Shown one piece after another: positions 21,140 through 33,511 of a stretch of 64,000 nucleotides of DNA. Under the pieces are notes generated by a model. It was given only the letters and a program-made list of their open reading frames with translations, did no database searches and was not told where the DNA came from. A program made the translations under genes and the position numbers. The first letter of the stretch is position 1, and the number at the start of each line of letters is the position of its first letter. This stretch comes from Alisma plantago-aquatica (Eukaryota; Streptophyta; Magnoliopsida; Alismatales; Alismataceae). The DNA is taken from positions 1,128,054,244 through 1,128,118,243 of the forward strand of contig OY856412.1 in NCBI GenBank assembly GCA_963693085.1, written 5' to 3'.

Positions 21140-22425
21140 ATGTCTACAGAACATGAAGAATATGCTGTTGAGAGTAGTGTTTCTGCACCAGGTGGTGGTG
21201 CAAGGAACCAGGCATGAGAAGATTGGGTGCCTGAAGTCCCCTAGTTTGAACTAGCCATGATAGAAAACCCTACCTTCCAATCTCTTTTTGGGCAGTTTAT
21301 GGAAATAATGACTCATATGACAGATAGGATGTCTGCACCTCAACCTAGGGCACCTGTTCCTCATGCTGAATCTTTGGGTACTGGGAAGACTTTTGAGCAG
21401 CTTCACCGTGTTGGAGCGGTTGAGTGAGCAAGAACTATTGACCCAGCGGATGCAGATCTTTGGCTGATTGAGCTGGAGAAGGCCTTTAAGAAGATGATTA
21501 TCCCTAAAGAGGATAAGGTGAAGTATGTTGTGTACCTTCTGAGAGGGAGAGCTGGACATTGGTGGGCCATATACGAGGAGAAGAGACCCGATGTTGTGAT
21601 TGGTTGGGAGGAGGATCGACGAGAGTTTGTTAGTTAGTACTTCTCTTAGACATATCTTGAAGAGAAGATTAGTTAGTTTGAGCAGATTCGACAGGGATCC
21701 ATGACGATCAATGATTATAAGGCAAGGTTTATGGAATTGTTGAGGTTCTATCCTCACATGGCTACGACAGAGGACGAGAGGATTCTTTGTTTTGAGAAGG
21801 GGTTGAATGCTGAGTTGTCTACCCTAGCTGCAGCTTTGGAGAACTAAGAGAGGTTTGCTGCATTTGTGGAATCTATTTGAAGGATAGAATGGTCGGTGAA
21901 GGAGAAGAGAGAGGCAAGTACCAAGAAGCAATTTGCATAGTTTCAAGGACAGCCATCAGGTTGCTTCAAGAACCCAAGGTTTTCTGCACCGCCAACATCA
22001 CAGAGGTTTAGTGCTTCGACATAGTGGTCACCAAGCAAGGGAAGATGCCATAGTTTTCCGCATGTAAGAGCCCCAAGTGTTGGATCAACATTGGTAACAA
22101 GACCACCTAGACCTTGGTATGAGAAAAAAATGTGCTATAACTGTGGACAAGTGGGCCATACCAAACCGTTCTGCCCAGTGAAGGATGATGAAGTGACCTA
22201 GCAACCGAGGCACAATTAGTAAGGATCACAGAGACAACAGAATAGTGGCGTAGGAGAACAAGGATGTGGCCAAGTGTCACAAGTTGGATCGTCTGCTCAA
22301 GGAATCAGAGGACAGGGGCGACAATAGACAACAACTAGATTATACACTATGAGTCAGCCGGAGGCAATGGTCTACCCACAAGTGGTGACAGGTCAAATGG
22401 AATTATTCCATTCTGATTTGTCTTC
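21140..22425 (+). pseudogene. Chromovirus gag
   Basis: Starts at ATG 21140 (MSTEHEEYAVESSVSAPGGG). Capsid-like stretches follow: FQSLFGQFMEIMTHMTDRM, DPADADLWLIELEKAFKKM, VKYVVYLLRGRAGHWWA, RQGSMTINDYKARFMELLR and RILCFEKGLNAELSTLAA. The C-terminal zinc knuckle CYNCGQVGHTKPFC (CX2CX4HX4C) lies at 22133-22174. At least eight in-frame stops, mostly TAG or TGA where CAG or CGA-type codons are expected, make it non-functional. That stop spectrum fits C-to-T decay of methylated DNA. Confidence 0.85.
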
Positions 22426-23100
22426 TTCTTGCTTTATATCTATTTTGGTTGACCCGGGTTCTACACACTCTTTTATTGCATGAGAAGTGCTTAGTAGTTG
22501 TTCTTTTCCTGTTAGCTATAAGAAGAATAGTTTTTTTCTAGAAACCCCATTGGTTGGTTTTATAGTGTTGCAAGATGTGTGTCCTTCCTATGTTCTCTCT
22601 TTTTTAGGACACAACATTCAAGTGGATCTCATACCACTTAACATGGTCAACTTTTAGAATGAGGTATGGTCAGTATAAGTTCATGGTTATGCCGTTTGGG
22701 TTGACCAATGCACCATCAAAGTTCATGGATTTGATGAATAGGGTGTTTTGACCATTCCTTGATCAGTTTGCGGTGGTCTTTATAGATGAAATCTTGATAT
22801 ATAGTCGTGATAGTCAACAACATGAACAACATCTTTGGCGGGCATTCACAATATTGAGACAACACCAATTCTATGCCAAGTTTAGCAAGTGTGAGTTCTG
22901 GTTGAGGGAGGTAGCCTTCTTGGGGCATGTTATATCTGCAGAAGGAGTATGCATAGATCATAAGAAGGTAGAGTATATGATAGATTGGGAACAACCAAAG
23001 ATGCCGACAGAAGTGCACAGTTTTCTAGGTTTGGCAGTATATTACAGAGGTTCATTAAGGTCTTCAGCACTATTGCCCTACCCCTAACAAAGTTGACAAG
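22426..23100 (+). pseudogene. Chromovirus protease and RT with internal deletion
   Basis: Protease is seen as FISILVDPGSTHSFIA (DPGST at 22451, where DSG or DTG is usual). About 200 bp later the frame enters RT at [20 protein letters not shown], so the protease end and the RT fingers (the part with CIDYRxLN and DLRSGYHQ motifs) are missing. The remaining RT has FVDLMNRVF-like FMDLMNRVF, the catalytic box FIDEILIYS (22779-22793; FIDD expected, so the second acid is E) and [14 protein letters not shown]. The deletion and the changed box mean no RT activity. Confidence 0.85.
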
Positions 23101-23600
23101 AAACGATGTGTCATTCGTTTGGGACAATAGATGTCAATGTGCTTTTTAGACATTGAATGAGAAGTTGACTAGTGCACCAGTTCTGGTCCTTGCTGAGCAA
23201 GGAAAAGGGTACATCGTCTTTTGTGATGCATACAAAAATGGTTTGGTATGCATGTTGATGCAGGACAAGCAAGTAGTTTCTTTTGCTTCTCGACAACTCA
23301 AGAAACATGAGGAGAATTACCCAACTCATGATTTGGAGTTAGCTAAAGTGGTTCAATCTTTGAATATTTGGAGCCACTACCTGTATGGGAGAAGTGTCAA
23401 ATCTTCACAGATCACAAGTACCTGAAGTACATATTTTCACAACAAGATTTGAATTTGAGGCAACGTTGTTGGATGGAGTTGATCAAAGACTACAAATGTA
23501 CGATTGATTATCATCTGGGAAAGGCAAATGTCATAGTAGACACATTGAGTAGGAAGTCTTTATTCTCATCCATGTATAAAGGCTAGTTGAGTTATTTGAT
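23101..23600 (+). pseudogene. Chromovirus RNase H
   Basis: [20 protein letters not shown] followed by [40 protein letters not shown], a frameshift near 23395, then [20 protein letters not shown] and LGKANVIVDTLSRKS. This is the usual Ty3 RNase H order (D, E, D motifs in DAYKN, LELA and VDTLS). Confidence 0.85.
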
Positions 23601-23739
23601 GTGTCATAAGTGATACATGTTGGTCTCCTTGCGTCAGATGAATGTCAAGTTAGAAGTCTCCTTGTTATCCAGATTGTTGGCAAAGTTACATGTGAAGCCT
23701 ATGCTGAGACAATAGATCAAAGAAGCTTAACAGACATAT

Positions 23740-24780
23740 ACTGTGCTACAACAAATTAGATCAGAGTTCGGTAGAGAGAAGCGTGATGGCTTCCATGAGT
23801 CAGAGGATGGCACAATTTGTTATCATAGCAGGATAGTGGTTCCTGATGCTGATAACCTGAGGAAGTTGGTGTTGGAAGAGGCACATTCATCTATGTATGG
23901 TATGAACCCAGGTAGTACCAAGATGTACCACAACTTGAAGGATATGTATTGGTGGCCAGGCTTGAAGTAAGATGTAGCTGAGTTCGTTACAAGATGTAGT
24001 ATGTCAATAGGTCAAAGCTAAGCATCAAAAGACTACGGGAACATTGGAACCATTGCCCATACTATAGTGGAAGTGGGATCATGCAACTATGGACTTTGTG
24101 GTTGGTCTACCTAGAACAGCCAAAGGTTATGATTTGATATGGGTGATCATTGATAGGTTGACCTAGTCAGTGTAATTCCTTCCCATGAAGACAACGTTCA
24201 CAACAGAGAAGCTTTCTCAAGTCTATGTTGATGAGATAGTGCGTTTGCATGGTGTTCTCTAACAACGATTGTGTCTGATAGAGGTCCTCAGTTTACAAGT
24301 TGCTTTTGGGAGCAGCTGCACACAACTTTGGGTGTGCAGTTAAAGTTCAGTACTGCTTTCCACCCACAGACATATGGTCAGTTTGAAAGAACCATCCAGA
24401 CTTTGGAGTATCTGTTGAGGGGTTGTGTTCTTCAATTCTCAGGAAGTTGGGATGTACACCTCAGTATGATAGAGTTCGCATACAACAATAACTATCAGAG
24501 TAGCATTGACATGACACCATATGAGGCGTTGTATGGGAGACATTGCAGACCTCTGTTGTGTTGGTATGAAATAGGAGAGTATCAACTTCTTGGTCCGTAT
24601 CTTGTGTAACAGACAAGAGATAAGATCAAAGTGATACAACAATAGTTGAAAGCAACACAAGACAAACATAAGTTGTATGCAGATAATCATTGAAGACCCT
24701 TGGAGTTCCATGTGGGAGACAAGGTATATTTGAAGGTCTCTCCCTAGAAGGGTGTTCTGAGGTTCGGGAAGAAGGTTAAG
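23740..24780 (+). pseudogene. Chromovirus integrase
   Basis: Zinc-binding part: LVLEEAHSSMYGMNPGSTKM, YHNLKDMYWWPGLK and FVTRCSMSI. Core: [15 protein letters not shown] (first D), SDRGPQFTSCFWEQL (second D) and HPQTYGQFERTIQTLEYLLR (E). Then FAYNNNYQSSIDMTPYEALY and GRHCRPLLCW. A stop after LKxD at 23970, a frameshift near 24010-24060 and others break it. Confidence 0.87.
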
Positions 24781-25131
24781 TTGGCTCCCAAATATATGGG
24801 ACCTTACCCAACTGTGGCACGTGTGGGAAAGGTGGCTTACCGGTTGGAGTTACCACCTGAGTTGCACAGGTTACATCTAGTGTTCTATGTCAACATGTTG
24901 AGGAAGAGTCATCCAGATACACAGTTAGTGTTACAGCCAGTGGAGGTAGAGCTTGATAAGGATGTGACCTATGTAGAAGGTCCTGTGTTGATCCTTGATC
25001 AGAGAGTGAAGAAGTTAAAGAGGAAGGACCTTGTGCTTGTGAAAGTTCTTTGGCATCACCGTGGTGTTTAGGAAGCCATGTGGGATCTCGAGGAAGAGAT
25101 GAGGAGGAAATACCCTTCCCTTTTCTCTTAG
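24781..25131 (+). pseudogene. Chromovirus integrase C-terminus and chromodomain-like end
   Basis: An open stretch APKYMGPYPTVARVGKVAYR, LELPPELHRLHLVFYVNMLR, then DQRVKKLKRKDLVLVKVLW, a stop, and WDLEEEMRRKYPSLFS before TAG near 25131. This matches the end of Tekay/Del integrase with the short chromodomain-like tail thought to steer integration to heterochromatin. Confidence 0.82.
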
Positions 25132-25296
25132 GATTTTAGGGGCCAAATCCCTATTAGGGTTTATGGCTTATAAGGACCCTGACCCATGTTTTGGGATAAC
25201 CTATTTGTTTTTCCTAAATATGTTGCTTAGCTCCTTTCTCTAATCATCTAAGATGTAGTTAGGGCATGTTGGAGGCTTGAGTTCCTTGTTTGAGTT

Positions 25297-28200
25297 TGTT
25301 TGGTTGATGTTTGTGTTTTATGGAGAAGTTTTGGTGCAAATTGCAACTTACCCAAGTTAGGGGTTGATATGCAAGTTTGCCACTTCTAGTGTGTTCCTTC
25401 TCTCTCTTGGCATCATCTATAGGAGTGAGAGAGAGATGGGTACCTTGGTTGAGCCTTGGTTGAGTGGTGACATCCTTGGTGATGTTTTGCACTCATGTTT
25501 AAGGTGTAGCTTACACCTAAGAGTGTTGTCTCAGGCTTGAGAGCCTTGGAGAGGCCTTGTATTGGTTGTGGATGTCTCGAGGAGACTTCCTATTAGTTTT
25601 GTGGTGTCTCCAGATGCACCATATCAATTTGTAGATCTAGGGTTTCATCCCTATCAGTTTGTGAAGGGAGGAGGAGATGTGTATTGGCCTTGACCTAGGA
25701 AGGGGGCTTAGTGGTCGAGGCATGGTTCTTATCACCTCATTGCATGGTTTTGCATGTGACCCTTCTTTGTGGACATGTGTCATCTAGAGTTCCTTGGTGG
25801 TGACACCTTTCCTATATTCTCTCTTTCATCTCTCATGTATATATACTTCTTACTCTTCATGCAAGTACTTTGGCCATGTTTGCTTTCATTTTCCTTGGTG
25901 GATGAGCTTAAGCTTGTGGTATGCTCTTTTCATCTTCTTCCTTGGTAAGCTATGATCCTTAGCTCTTCTTTCTCTTTATTTCTTCTTGTCGGCCATGGAC
26001 CTTAGTTGCTTCTCTTTGCCTCTCATGATCTCTTAACCTTGGTCCTATCTTCTTCTTGGAGGTGTTGTAGAGATTGAGCTAGGAGGATCTTATTCTACCT
26101 TGAGCTTGGGAAGCTTGGAGCTTGGTGGTGATCCTTGAGGCGGGTTACATAACTCTAAACCTACTATGTTATTATCACCTTTTACTTATTATCTTTCCCT
26201 TGATCTATGGCTCGTTATTGCTTGCATGCTAGTAACGTTTCCTTGGTAGATTTGTGTTCTATTTTAGGAAAATGAGCTTGCTTAGTTTCTTCTTGTGTTG
26301 CACCTTCTTTTACCTTATTTATAACGCTGTCTTGAGGTTGAAGATGAAGTGGATGACATGCTTGAGAGGTTGACATGCTGTGAGGCCGATAGGTGGGGTA
26401 TGCTGATATGTTTGGGTGGCCGTCACAACTTATGTCGCCCCTGGCCGTTACCCTAGTGGCAGGTTGTCACAATCCTTGAGAGATTTAGGTCGACCCGATT
26501 TGATCCTATTAGATTGTCAGACATTTAGGAATGAGTGGGCGGATGTTTGATGAGGGTGATAGTTTGTTGGTGGCTGTTGATTCAATGAGGTGTTGGATCG
26601 TTATGCGAAGGGGTGCTGCCTGATATTCCCTGGGCCGTCACGACTTGGCGTTGCAACCATAGACGCGTTGCTTGAAGCGTTGTTGAACCTTAAGGGGATC
26701 ATCACTTTGCTATGTTGACACCCTAGAACATTGGTAATAGGAGAGGTAGCTGATACACCCTGTTGTACAAAATATGAGCATTGCTGAGCTATCACACTGA
26801 AGGTGTTGCTGCCGATATGTCTTGGGTTATGTTGCCTGAAACACCTACAGCCCATTGCATCATTGCATTAACCCAAGATGTCGACACCTATTTTGTCTTG
26901 GAGGCATCACCCGATACACCTTGTGACTGACACCCTCTCTTTGAGGTGTTATGCCCGATACAGCCACGGTGATACCTAAAATCTATACATACCTTGGATA
27001 GATAAACTGATACCCTACCCTGTCATGGATGTTCGACACCTATGAGGGACAAACTGATACCATATGTGTAAACTCTAATTGGTACCTTGTGGTGGTAGTT
27101 GAGACATACCATGCTGATGTTGGGGTCTCATAGAGATGATGTGATACCCTATGGAATAGTTTTATGAAGGGTTTTTAGTTATGTTTCTATACCACATAAC
27201 ATGTTTTATAATGATAATGAGAAACCTACTTCTATGTCTCATAACACATCTTATAATGATGATGAAAGTGATAACCTAAGGGTGGTTGTTGATCCAACCT
27301 TGTAAACCCTAATTAGGTAAAGTGAAACCCTAATTGTTATGATGTAAAATGTATGATGTGATATGTATTAATTGAGCCCTATGAGATGATGATGTTGATG
27401 AGGCACTACCTTCTTTCTATCAGTTTCTAACCATACAGGAGATACCAATTGATGTACATAGCCAGGTATGAGCTATGATGGTTATGATATGTTGGAAGGG
27501 TCCTTGTGATGGACATTGGTCCTTTTGATGGACATTGGTCCTTACGATGGAGATTGGTCCTTGTGAAGGACATTGGTGAATAGCAGACATAAAGATACAT
27601 GTTGTGATGAGATCACCCTTAATATGTTTCAATTTGTTATGATGATGAGTTATGCCCGATTTATGTAGATCTTATTTAGAGGTTATACGTTGTAACTTGA
27701 TTGATTCTTAAATATATTTAAATTGATCTTATTAATCAAGTGAAATCTAATAATGTAGTTTGCCCTGTGCCATAGATCCATTCCAGTGTCAGCTTTATTA
27801 CTGGATGGTGAAACGAGTTTAACTCAGAGCACATATTTTTGAATATACAGGGTACATGTCGAGTAATTCCTTATATCCTTAACTACATATTGATGTCTGA
27901 GATGACCATGTGTGAGTCGATCTCATTGTGATGTGGATGGCCTTTCATGAGCCACTAATTTTGTTTGAACGACAATGCGTGAGCCTATTCTTATAGCACC
28001 ATACCTGTACCAAGGTGGGCTAGTTATGATTATATATGTAGATGGCCATGTGTGAGCCAATCGCTGGAATTGACTATATGTCATTGTTGCAGTTGACTGA
28101 TATGTTTCCGTAGTGTTTTCTCTTATTCTGACCAAGAGGTTTGGTGAGGTCGTTGATTCTGGTTCTTCCATTAGACCTTGTGTTGCACCAATTTCTACTT

Positions 28201-28999
28201 ATCAAGTGGTCAGTTTGCTTTGGGTGGTACAATTCAAATCCACATGGCATAATGAAATACAAAATCAACCATGTAGTATAATTGTATAGGATCAAATATG
28301 AAAAAATTGGTTGAGGCCTTGCTTTATCTTTATACAATGTTGTTGTTAGAAAATATACATGTTCTTCATATTCCTTTTAAATTATTAAGATGTTTCATAA
28401 TTCAATAGTAATTTCCCTTCCTATTAATAATGATTACCTTCTTCATCTTAGTTGTTTTATAGTGTTGCTCAGTTTATCTTATCTGTGATGATAATAGAGT
28501 TGGTGGTGAGTTATATCTCCCACTGAGATTTGGAATCTCTACTTGTGGGTTTCCCGCACCCTTTTTAGATGGACAAGCATGAAGAGGTAGAGATCGTACA
28601 GTGGAGGTTGAGAAGCAATCAGAGGAGCAATAACTGATAAGGTTGTAAGTACTTTTGGATGTCTTTGGTGGATAGAGTCCTAGAGTCGTCCCTGTACACT
28701 TGGGTCTTTGGGAACATTTTGTAGATGTTTCATGAATGTGCTTTCTTTATGTTCCCTTTGTATACTAGATATGGTGGAATCATGTAGATATGTTCTGGAA
28801 CAATTTTTGGTTACAGGTTGACAACATTCCTTGTATATGCTTTGAGGCATGCAAGGGCTTATATGTGAAGGTTCTTACTATTTGGATTTTTTATGAAATT
28901 GGTTTTAATTTTTAGCATTTTCCCAGTAATCTGTTTGTTTATTTTTCTTCCACGGTTATGTTTTGAGTAATATCGCTTTGTGTGGCAATGGGTGTCACA
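25297..28999 (+). repeat. Right LTR of the chromovirus
   Basis: Homologous along its length to 17303-21009, ending GGTGTCACA at 28999. The true start may be TGTTGGAGGC at 25267. TATATATAC at 25838-25846. Numerous base changes against the left LTR indicate an old insertion. Confidence 0.85.
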
Positions 29000-29215
29000 C
29001 AGTTCTTTAAGATGATGTACATGTCCAATCATATTGAGCACACTCTTCATTGATAAACCTTCTCAAAGTCCAAAACCAATCATGAAATTTCTCCCATCAA
29101 GTTTGTCCTTCTTCAAGACCAATCGCAATTTGGATTTGTTCATCATTTGATTCTATAAGATCATATTTGCATTTTCCAAAAATCTTTTTCATTTGATTTG
29201 ATTTGAAAAAAATAT
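29000..29215 (-). pseudogene. copia-A gag, N-terminal part
   Basis: Minus-strand gag start with stretches like LVLKKDKLDGRNFM and SVLNMIGHVHHLKEL, as in copia gag before the zinc knuckle. It is interrupted at 28999 by the chromovirus LTR. Coding on the other side (17302) resumes just before the protease, so the gag middle and CCHC knuckle are missing. Confidence 0.65.
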
Positions 29216-30470
29216 AACATTATTTATGTATTTAATTATTTTTTCTCCCACTATTTTATTCGAATTAATAGCCCTCAATATCAATTCAGAATGCAACATA
29301 CAATATTCTAGTGGGCCAGATCCACGATAATTAGACTGTGGCCCGATCAACGCCGCAAAACACAGTCAACCATAAAGGTAGGAAATTCTTGCCAATTTCA
29401 TCATATGCAATTCTGGATAGATGATATGCGCAACCGCTTGCCATAATCATCTACATGCTTTTGGGCCCAGATGCTCTAAGAGTCACCAATCCAGTCTGAC
29501 CTAAAAGCTGACACAATAATTATGCACCACATAGAGGTAGAACCTACATTCTTACCATCACATCCACGAGATAGACGACGCACCACATGAAGGTGTAACC
29601 TACGCTTGGTCAATCCAACTTTTCATGTGTGCCACTTTTGGAAAGCATCTAAGACTTTGATGTTTTAGTTGAAGGAGTTTGTATTTATAAATACATATAT
29701 TGTATCCAATCACTACATATATATTACATATCATATAGATGCTATATCCCATAACAAAAACATGCAATAAATGAAATAGATGGTTATCTCCAGCCTAATG
29801 TAATTTCTTGGAGCCACATTGAATTATTTCATCCCAAGTCTACATCACATGTATAAACCTATTGTTGATGAAGATCCATGTTTTCCAATCTGGGTTGATC
29901 GATTAACCCCTTGAACCGATCAGCTCACCTCCTGGTCAGTTGTTTGGTTTTCTCACGGGTTGTCTGGTCCTTCTATACACCATCTGCTGGTTCCTTCAGC
30001 TGATCAGTTGGGTCCACTGGGCGATTGGTTCGACTCATCCTCATGGTCCTCCATGGTCCTTTAGTTGGTATTCTTGTCTTTGGGACGTCTTCTTCTTCAT
30101 CATAATAGGAAAGTAAGCTATCCTACTTTTACATGATTAATAGTAAACCTCGAGTTACATTCCAGGAGAGCAAGGGTAGGAAATAATTAACTTTACATTG
30201 GGAAGATAAGATAGAGGCTCGGTATGTAGACTAAGAAAAAAGGATAAACCATCCACACAACTGTGCACAAAAAATAGGGGTTATTGGCCATAACCATGCT
30301 CCACATCCACCATCAAAACTACTTTTAGGGAAACTCATGTAAATTACATATATATATATATATATCAGTTTGGATTTGATAAAATATTATTCACATCGCA
30401 TGTAATAATAAAATGAAAAAACCAAAATGTGATCATATCGATTATCTCACAATATGGTAGATTGACAGTG
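29216..30470 (-). other. copia-A 5' untranslated region, no gene seen
   Basis: About 1.25 kb between the primer site and gag. AT-rich at the primer side and more mixed at 29300-29650. It includes an (AT)n microsatellite at 30348-30365. No supported gene. Confidence 0.6.
30348..30365. repeat. (AT)n microsatellite
   Basis: Nine AT dinucleotides in a row. Confidence 0.95.
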
Positions 30471-30482
30471 GCTCTGATACCA
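30471..30482 (-). other. Primer binding site of copia-A (tRNA-iMet type)
   Basis: Minus strand TGGTATCAGAGC, one base after the 5' LTR end. This is the standard copia initiator-methionine tRNA primer site and is intact. Confidence 0.9.
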
Positions 30483-30483
30483 C

Positions 30484-31840
30484 TATAGGGAAATATGTCT
30501 ACAAAGCAGGAAGTAGAAACAAAATTTTATCTACCATATTCCCCATAACCAACGAATTGCATTAATTACTATGAGATGGAAAGGATTGTTTTGAGGATAT
30601 ACCTTGTCCTAGAGAAAGTCCAATGACAATCATCATCATTATAGTTCTGATACTCTGACTCCTGGTTGCACTGGGACTCGTCTAACTTCTCCTTCACGGA
30701 CAACAGACTCGAACGTCAACTTCTATAGCTACTCCTCTCCTCACAGTATGCTGGTTGACAATGCCTTCCTAGCGACAGACAACGATGTCCCAACTCTAGA
30801 GAATTCCACACGTACCGCCTAGAGCTTCTGTCATCCTGCTTAAATTGACAGGAAGGATTTGTCCCTCCTGTTGGTATATTAGTCACCAAATTTCTCTCCA
30901 ACAACAATGATCTCAATTATTCTCTCCTTTTATATCCCTTCCTAGTCAGGTAGGACTTTCTTGGGTTTTGTCGGTTACCACAACTAGAGAGGACAATAAT
31001 TGTCAGAGAAACTGATTCTCAATTGTCTATGTTGTGTCCTAGGAAGCCCCTAGTACCCCTCTATTTATAGGAAGGTTTGGGTCTGGGTTCCCAGTCTGTG
31101 TGGGAGTGGAAGCGGTAGGAAGATCTCAAATTTTCACAACAATTCTGGAACTTTCCTCAGGCATGCCAGACGGTTGGCTCGTGTGCCAGACGGTCGACTC
31201 GCATACCAGATGGTTGTCTGGCTTAGTCCAGACAATCGTCTAATGCTTTCCATATGCACAAAAAATTGCCAATTCGATTCCCATAATGTTAGATAGTAAT
31301 TCCTTGCACAACAAGTAATGTGCAACTAAAACACACTTGGAAATATCTAGAACCTTACTTCGACTGAACTGGGCCATCTCGCCCATGCGAAACAGTCGAC
31401 TCGCTCACCCATATGGTCATTTGTTGAGTCAAGCTGAGCTAGTCAGTTTAATCTATAACCAATTTCAATTTGAATCAGTCTGACACTACAAATGCCCATC
31501 TCAACCTTTGATACGACCGTTTGGAAGTCTAGAATGAGACATGTGTTTACCAATGCAGTCAGACTGCTTGTTGCATGAACTGAATTCCTAAACACTTTAG
31601 TAATCAATTAAACTATTATTCATGATTAAACTCCTTTTCTAGGTCGAGACCTATGTGTGTGACCCTATAGGTCCCATATCACGTTGGAAGTGAATGTCCA
31701 TAACAACTGATGACATCACAAGCAATGAGCAGTGCCTAGTCGCACATCAATGCTACCCAAGTAAATGGAAAGTTGGAGAACAACTTCAACATAAAATCTG
31801 TGTATGGTGTTGTAGTGTTTTAATAGTTCCTTTGTCAACC
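30484..31840 (-). repeat. copia-A 5' LTR, 3' part
   Basis: Homologous to 49861-50893 of the copia-B LTR, including GTGTGACCCTATAGG and GGAAAGTTGGAGAACAACTT. The minus-strand TATA box CTATAAATAG is at 31061-31070. The homology stops at 31840. The missing first part of the LTR is at 47497-48329, exactly where this piece leaves off relative to copia-B, so the LTR was split by later insertion. Confidence 0.85.
31061..31070 (-). promoter_or_regulatory. TATA box, copia-A LTR
   Basis: Minus strand CTATAAATAG followed by GGGG, in the middle of the LTR where transcription should begin. Confidence 0.65.
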
Positions 31841-32036
31841 AAGACAAGAAGAATGTTGGATACATCAACTCTAGGTGGTGAGGCACAAAATCAAGCTTGC
31901 AGAGTCATCAACCAGAGCACCAATGCCTATTGTCAACCCATCCCTGATGATATGACAGAATTAGAGAGACCAATAAAGAGAGGCAAACCAAAACAAACTC
32001 CCTACTGTGGCATCCATCATGGATGGCTGGTATAAG
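31841..32036 (+). pseudogene. Cysteine-patterned fragment of unknown origin
   Basis: A short plus-strand open stretch reads ACRVINQSTNAYCQPIPDD and then GKPKQTPYCGIHHGWLV before a stop at 32034. The C-x10-C and C-x2-H-H-G arrangement recalls the cysteine repeats of the plant EFFECTOR OF TRANSCRIPTION / GIY-YIG family, but the fragment is too short to assign. It sits between the broken copia-A LTR and a SIRE-like LTR, and could be a captured gene piece or chance. Confidence 0.25.
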
Positions 32037-33511
32037 TATTAGATCTAGGGCTCTAGAGGGGGGGGGGGTGAATAGAGCTTCAAATTCTCACAAGAAAAGT
32101 TAGACCTTCAAATTATATTAATTGAAACCAAATGCTTAAGATCAATTTGAAGTCCTATCTAAGCAAGCATATCATAGATGAGAGAAATTAAAACATGCAC
32201 TTGGACAAGGTGGTTTATAGTGGTTCCAATCTCCAAAATAGGAGATAGTCAATCCACTACCTAGAGAGATCAACCTCTAGGACTTTGCAATCCGTGTATA
32301 CTTATATTCCATCACAAGAGATACAACAAGAACACCATACATCTAAGGACTTACATATTCAAGACAAGAGTGTTTCACCTACACAAGGACTTACCCACTT
32401 GATCAAGATGTCTTTAGCCTTCAACAAGGACTTACCCACACTTGCACCAAGTCTTTGGCCTTGAAGGAATTATCCACTCTTCTTGAATCTTGGCCTTGCC
32501 CTTCTCCTTCACCTAGAGAAGATCTTTACCTCTTCTTCAACCTTAAAGAAGATCAGAAATAGCTTCACCTTCACTCAGAGTAGCTTGCTTCAATCTTTGC
32601 TCTTTGAGAAAGGGGGTTGAGAAGATGGAAGGAATGAGAGCTTTACAAGAACATAGAGGTATCTCTCTTATAACATACCTAACTCACTCATAATCATGAA
32701 ATGCTTTGTAAATGAGGGAGAGAGAGAGAGAAATGGGCTCACAGGGTTGTAACACACTCAACTATAGCAAGGACTTAGAATAGCATGAATGAGCAAACTT
32801 GGAATAAACTCCAAGGGGTCCTATTTATATCTGGGGGTGTTCCTTTGAGTGTGGGATCATTTAAGAATGAAATATAGCCATTTTACAACTTACAACAGAT
32901 CTATTTTTTCTCACAACAACTCTCCAATGGTTATAATCACTTTTTTTACATTTTCGGTACAGTACATTTGTCGAGTTTCAATAAAGACAATTCGACCAAT
33001 CCACTAAAGGACAAAGCCAATTTTCAAACTATCGGACGAGTTTGTTCTGGGAAACTCGACCAATCAGTCAAAATCAGTTTTTCATAGTTGATTGATCAGT
33101 CGAGTTCTATGAGTGTGCAACTCGATCTATTAGTCATTTTAGAAAATCCATCACTGGATCGTTCGAGTTTCTAACTTGACTAATAAACAACCTGTGGAAA
33201 ATTTTCCAATTCAACTTTTGAGTGACCAACGTTGGAATTTAGTGTCCCTAATTTTTTCTCATCTTAGTTACAAGTCATATCATCAATACAAGTGATTACA
33301 AAACTAATCTAAGGTGGTTTGGAGTGATTTCCCAAAAAGCACACTTGCATTGCTTTTGACTTGAACTTGGACAAGCTAGGGCTTGTGTCATTTGATCCTT
33401 TTCATGTACCTAAATCCTGAAATCAATGTTGAACAAATACATTACATACATAGGAATGGAATAGTTAAGTTATTATCAAAATATGGACAATTTATAACTC
33501 TCAAGTAAACA
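32037..33511 (-). repeat. SIRE-like element 1, 3' LTR
   Basis: Starts on the minus strand at TGTTTACTTGAG (33511) after the polypurine tract AAAAAGGGGGAGAA and ends near 32037 after the pattern CTATTCACCCCCC, which is common at the ends of such plant copia LTRs. Minus-strand TATA box ATATAAATAG at 32821-32830. An 11-G run lies at 32058-32068. No gene. Confidence 0.68.

Larger units (their letters stand above)
17303..28999 (+). mobile_element. Tekay/Del-like chromovirus inside copia-A
   Basis: Plus-strand Ty3/gypsy element with two direct LTRs of about 3.7 kb and a shortened internal region (21010-25266). Domain order gag, protease, RT, RNase H, integrase and a chromodomain-like C-terminus identifies a chromovirus. 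Both LTR ends read TCACA, and a degenerate TGGTATCA primer site follows the left LTR. No matching target duplication is visible: the left flank is copia protease/gag linker and the right flank copia gag, with the copia zinc knuckle missing between them. Confidence 0.88.

Noticed and set aside
21251..21757. 168-codon minus-strand frame
   Set aside because: It is the antisense shadow of the chromovirus gag on the plus strand.
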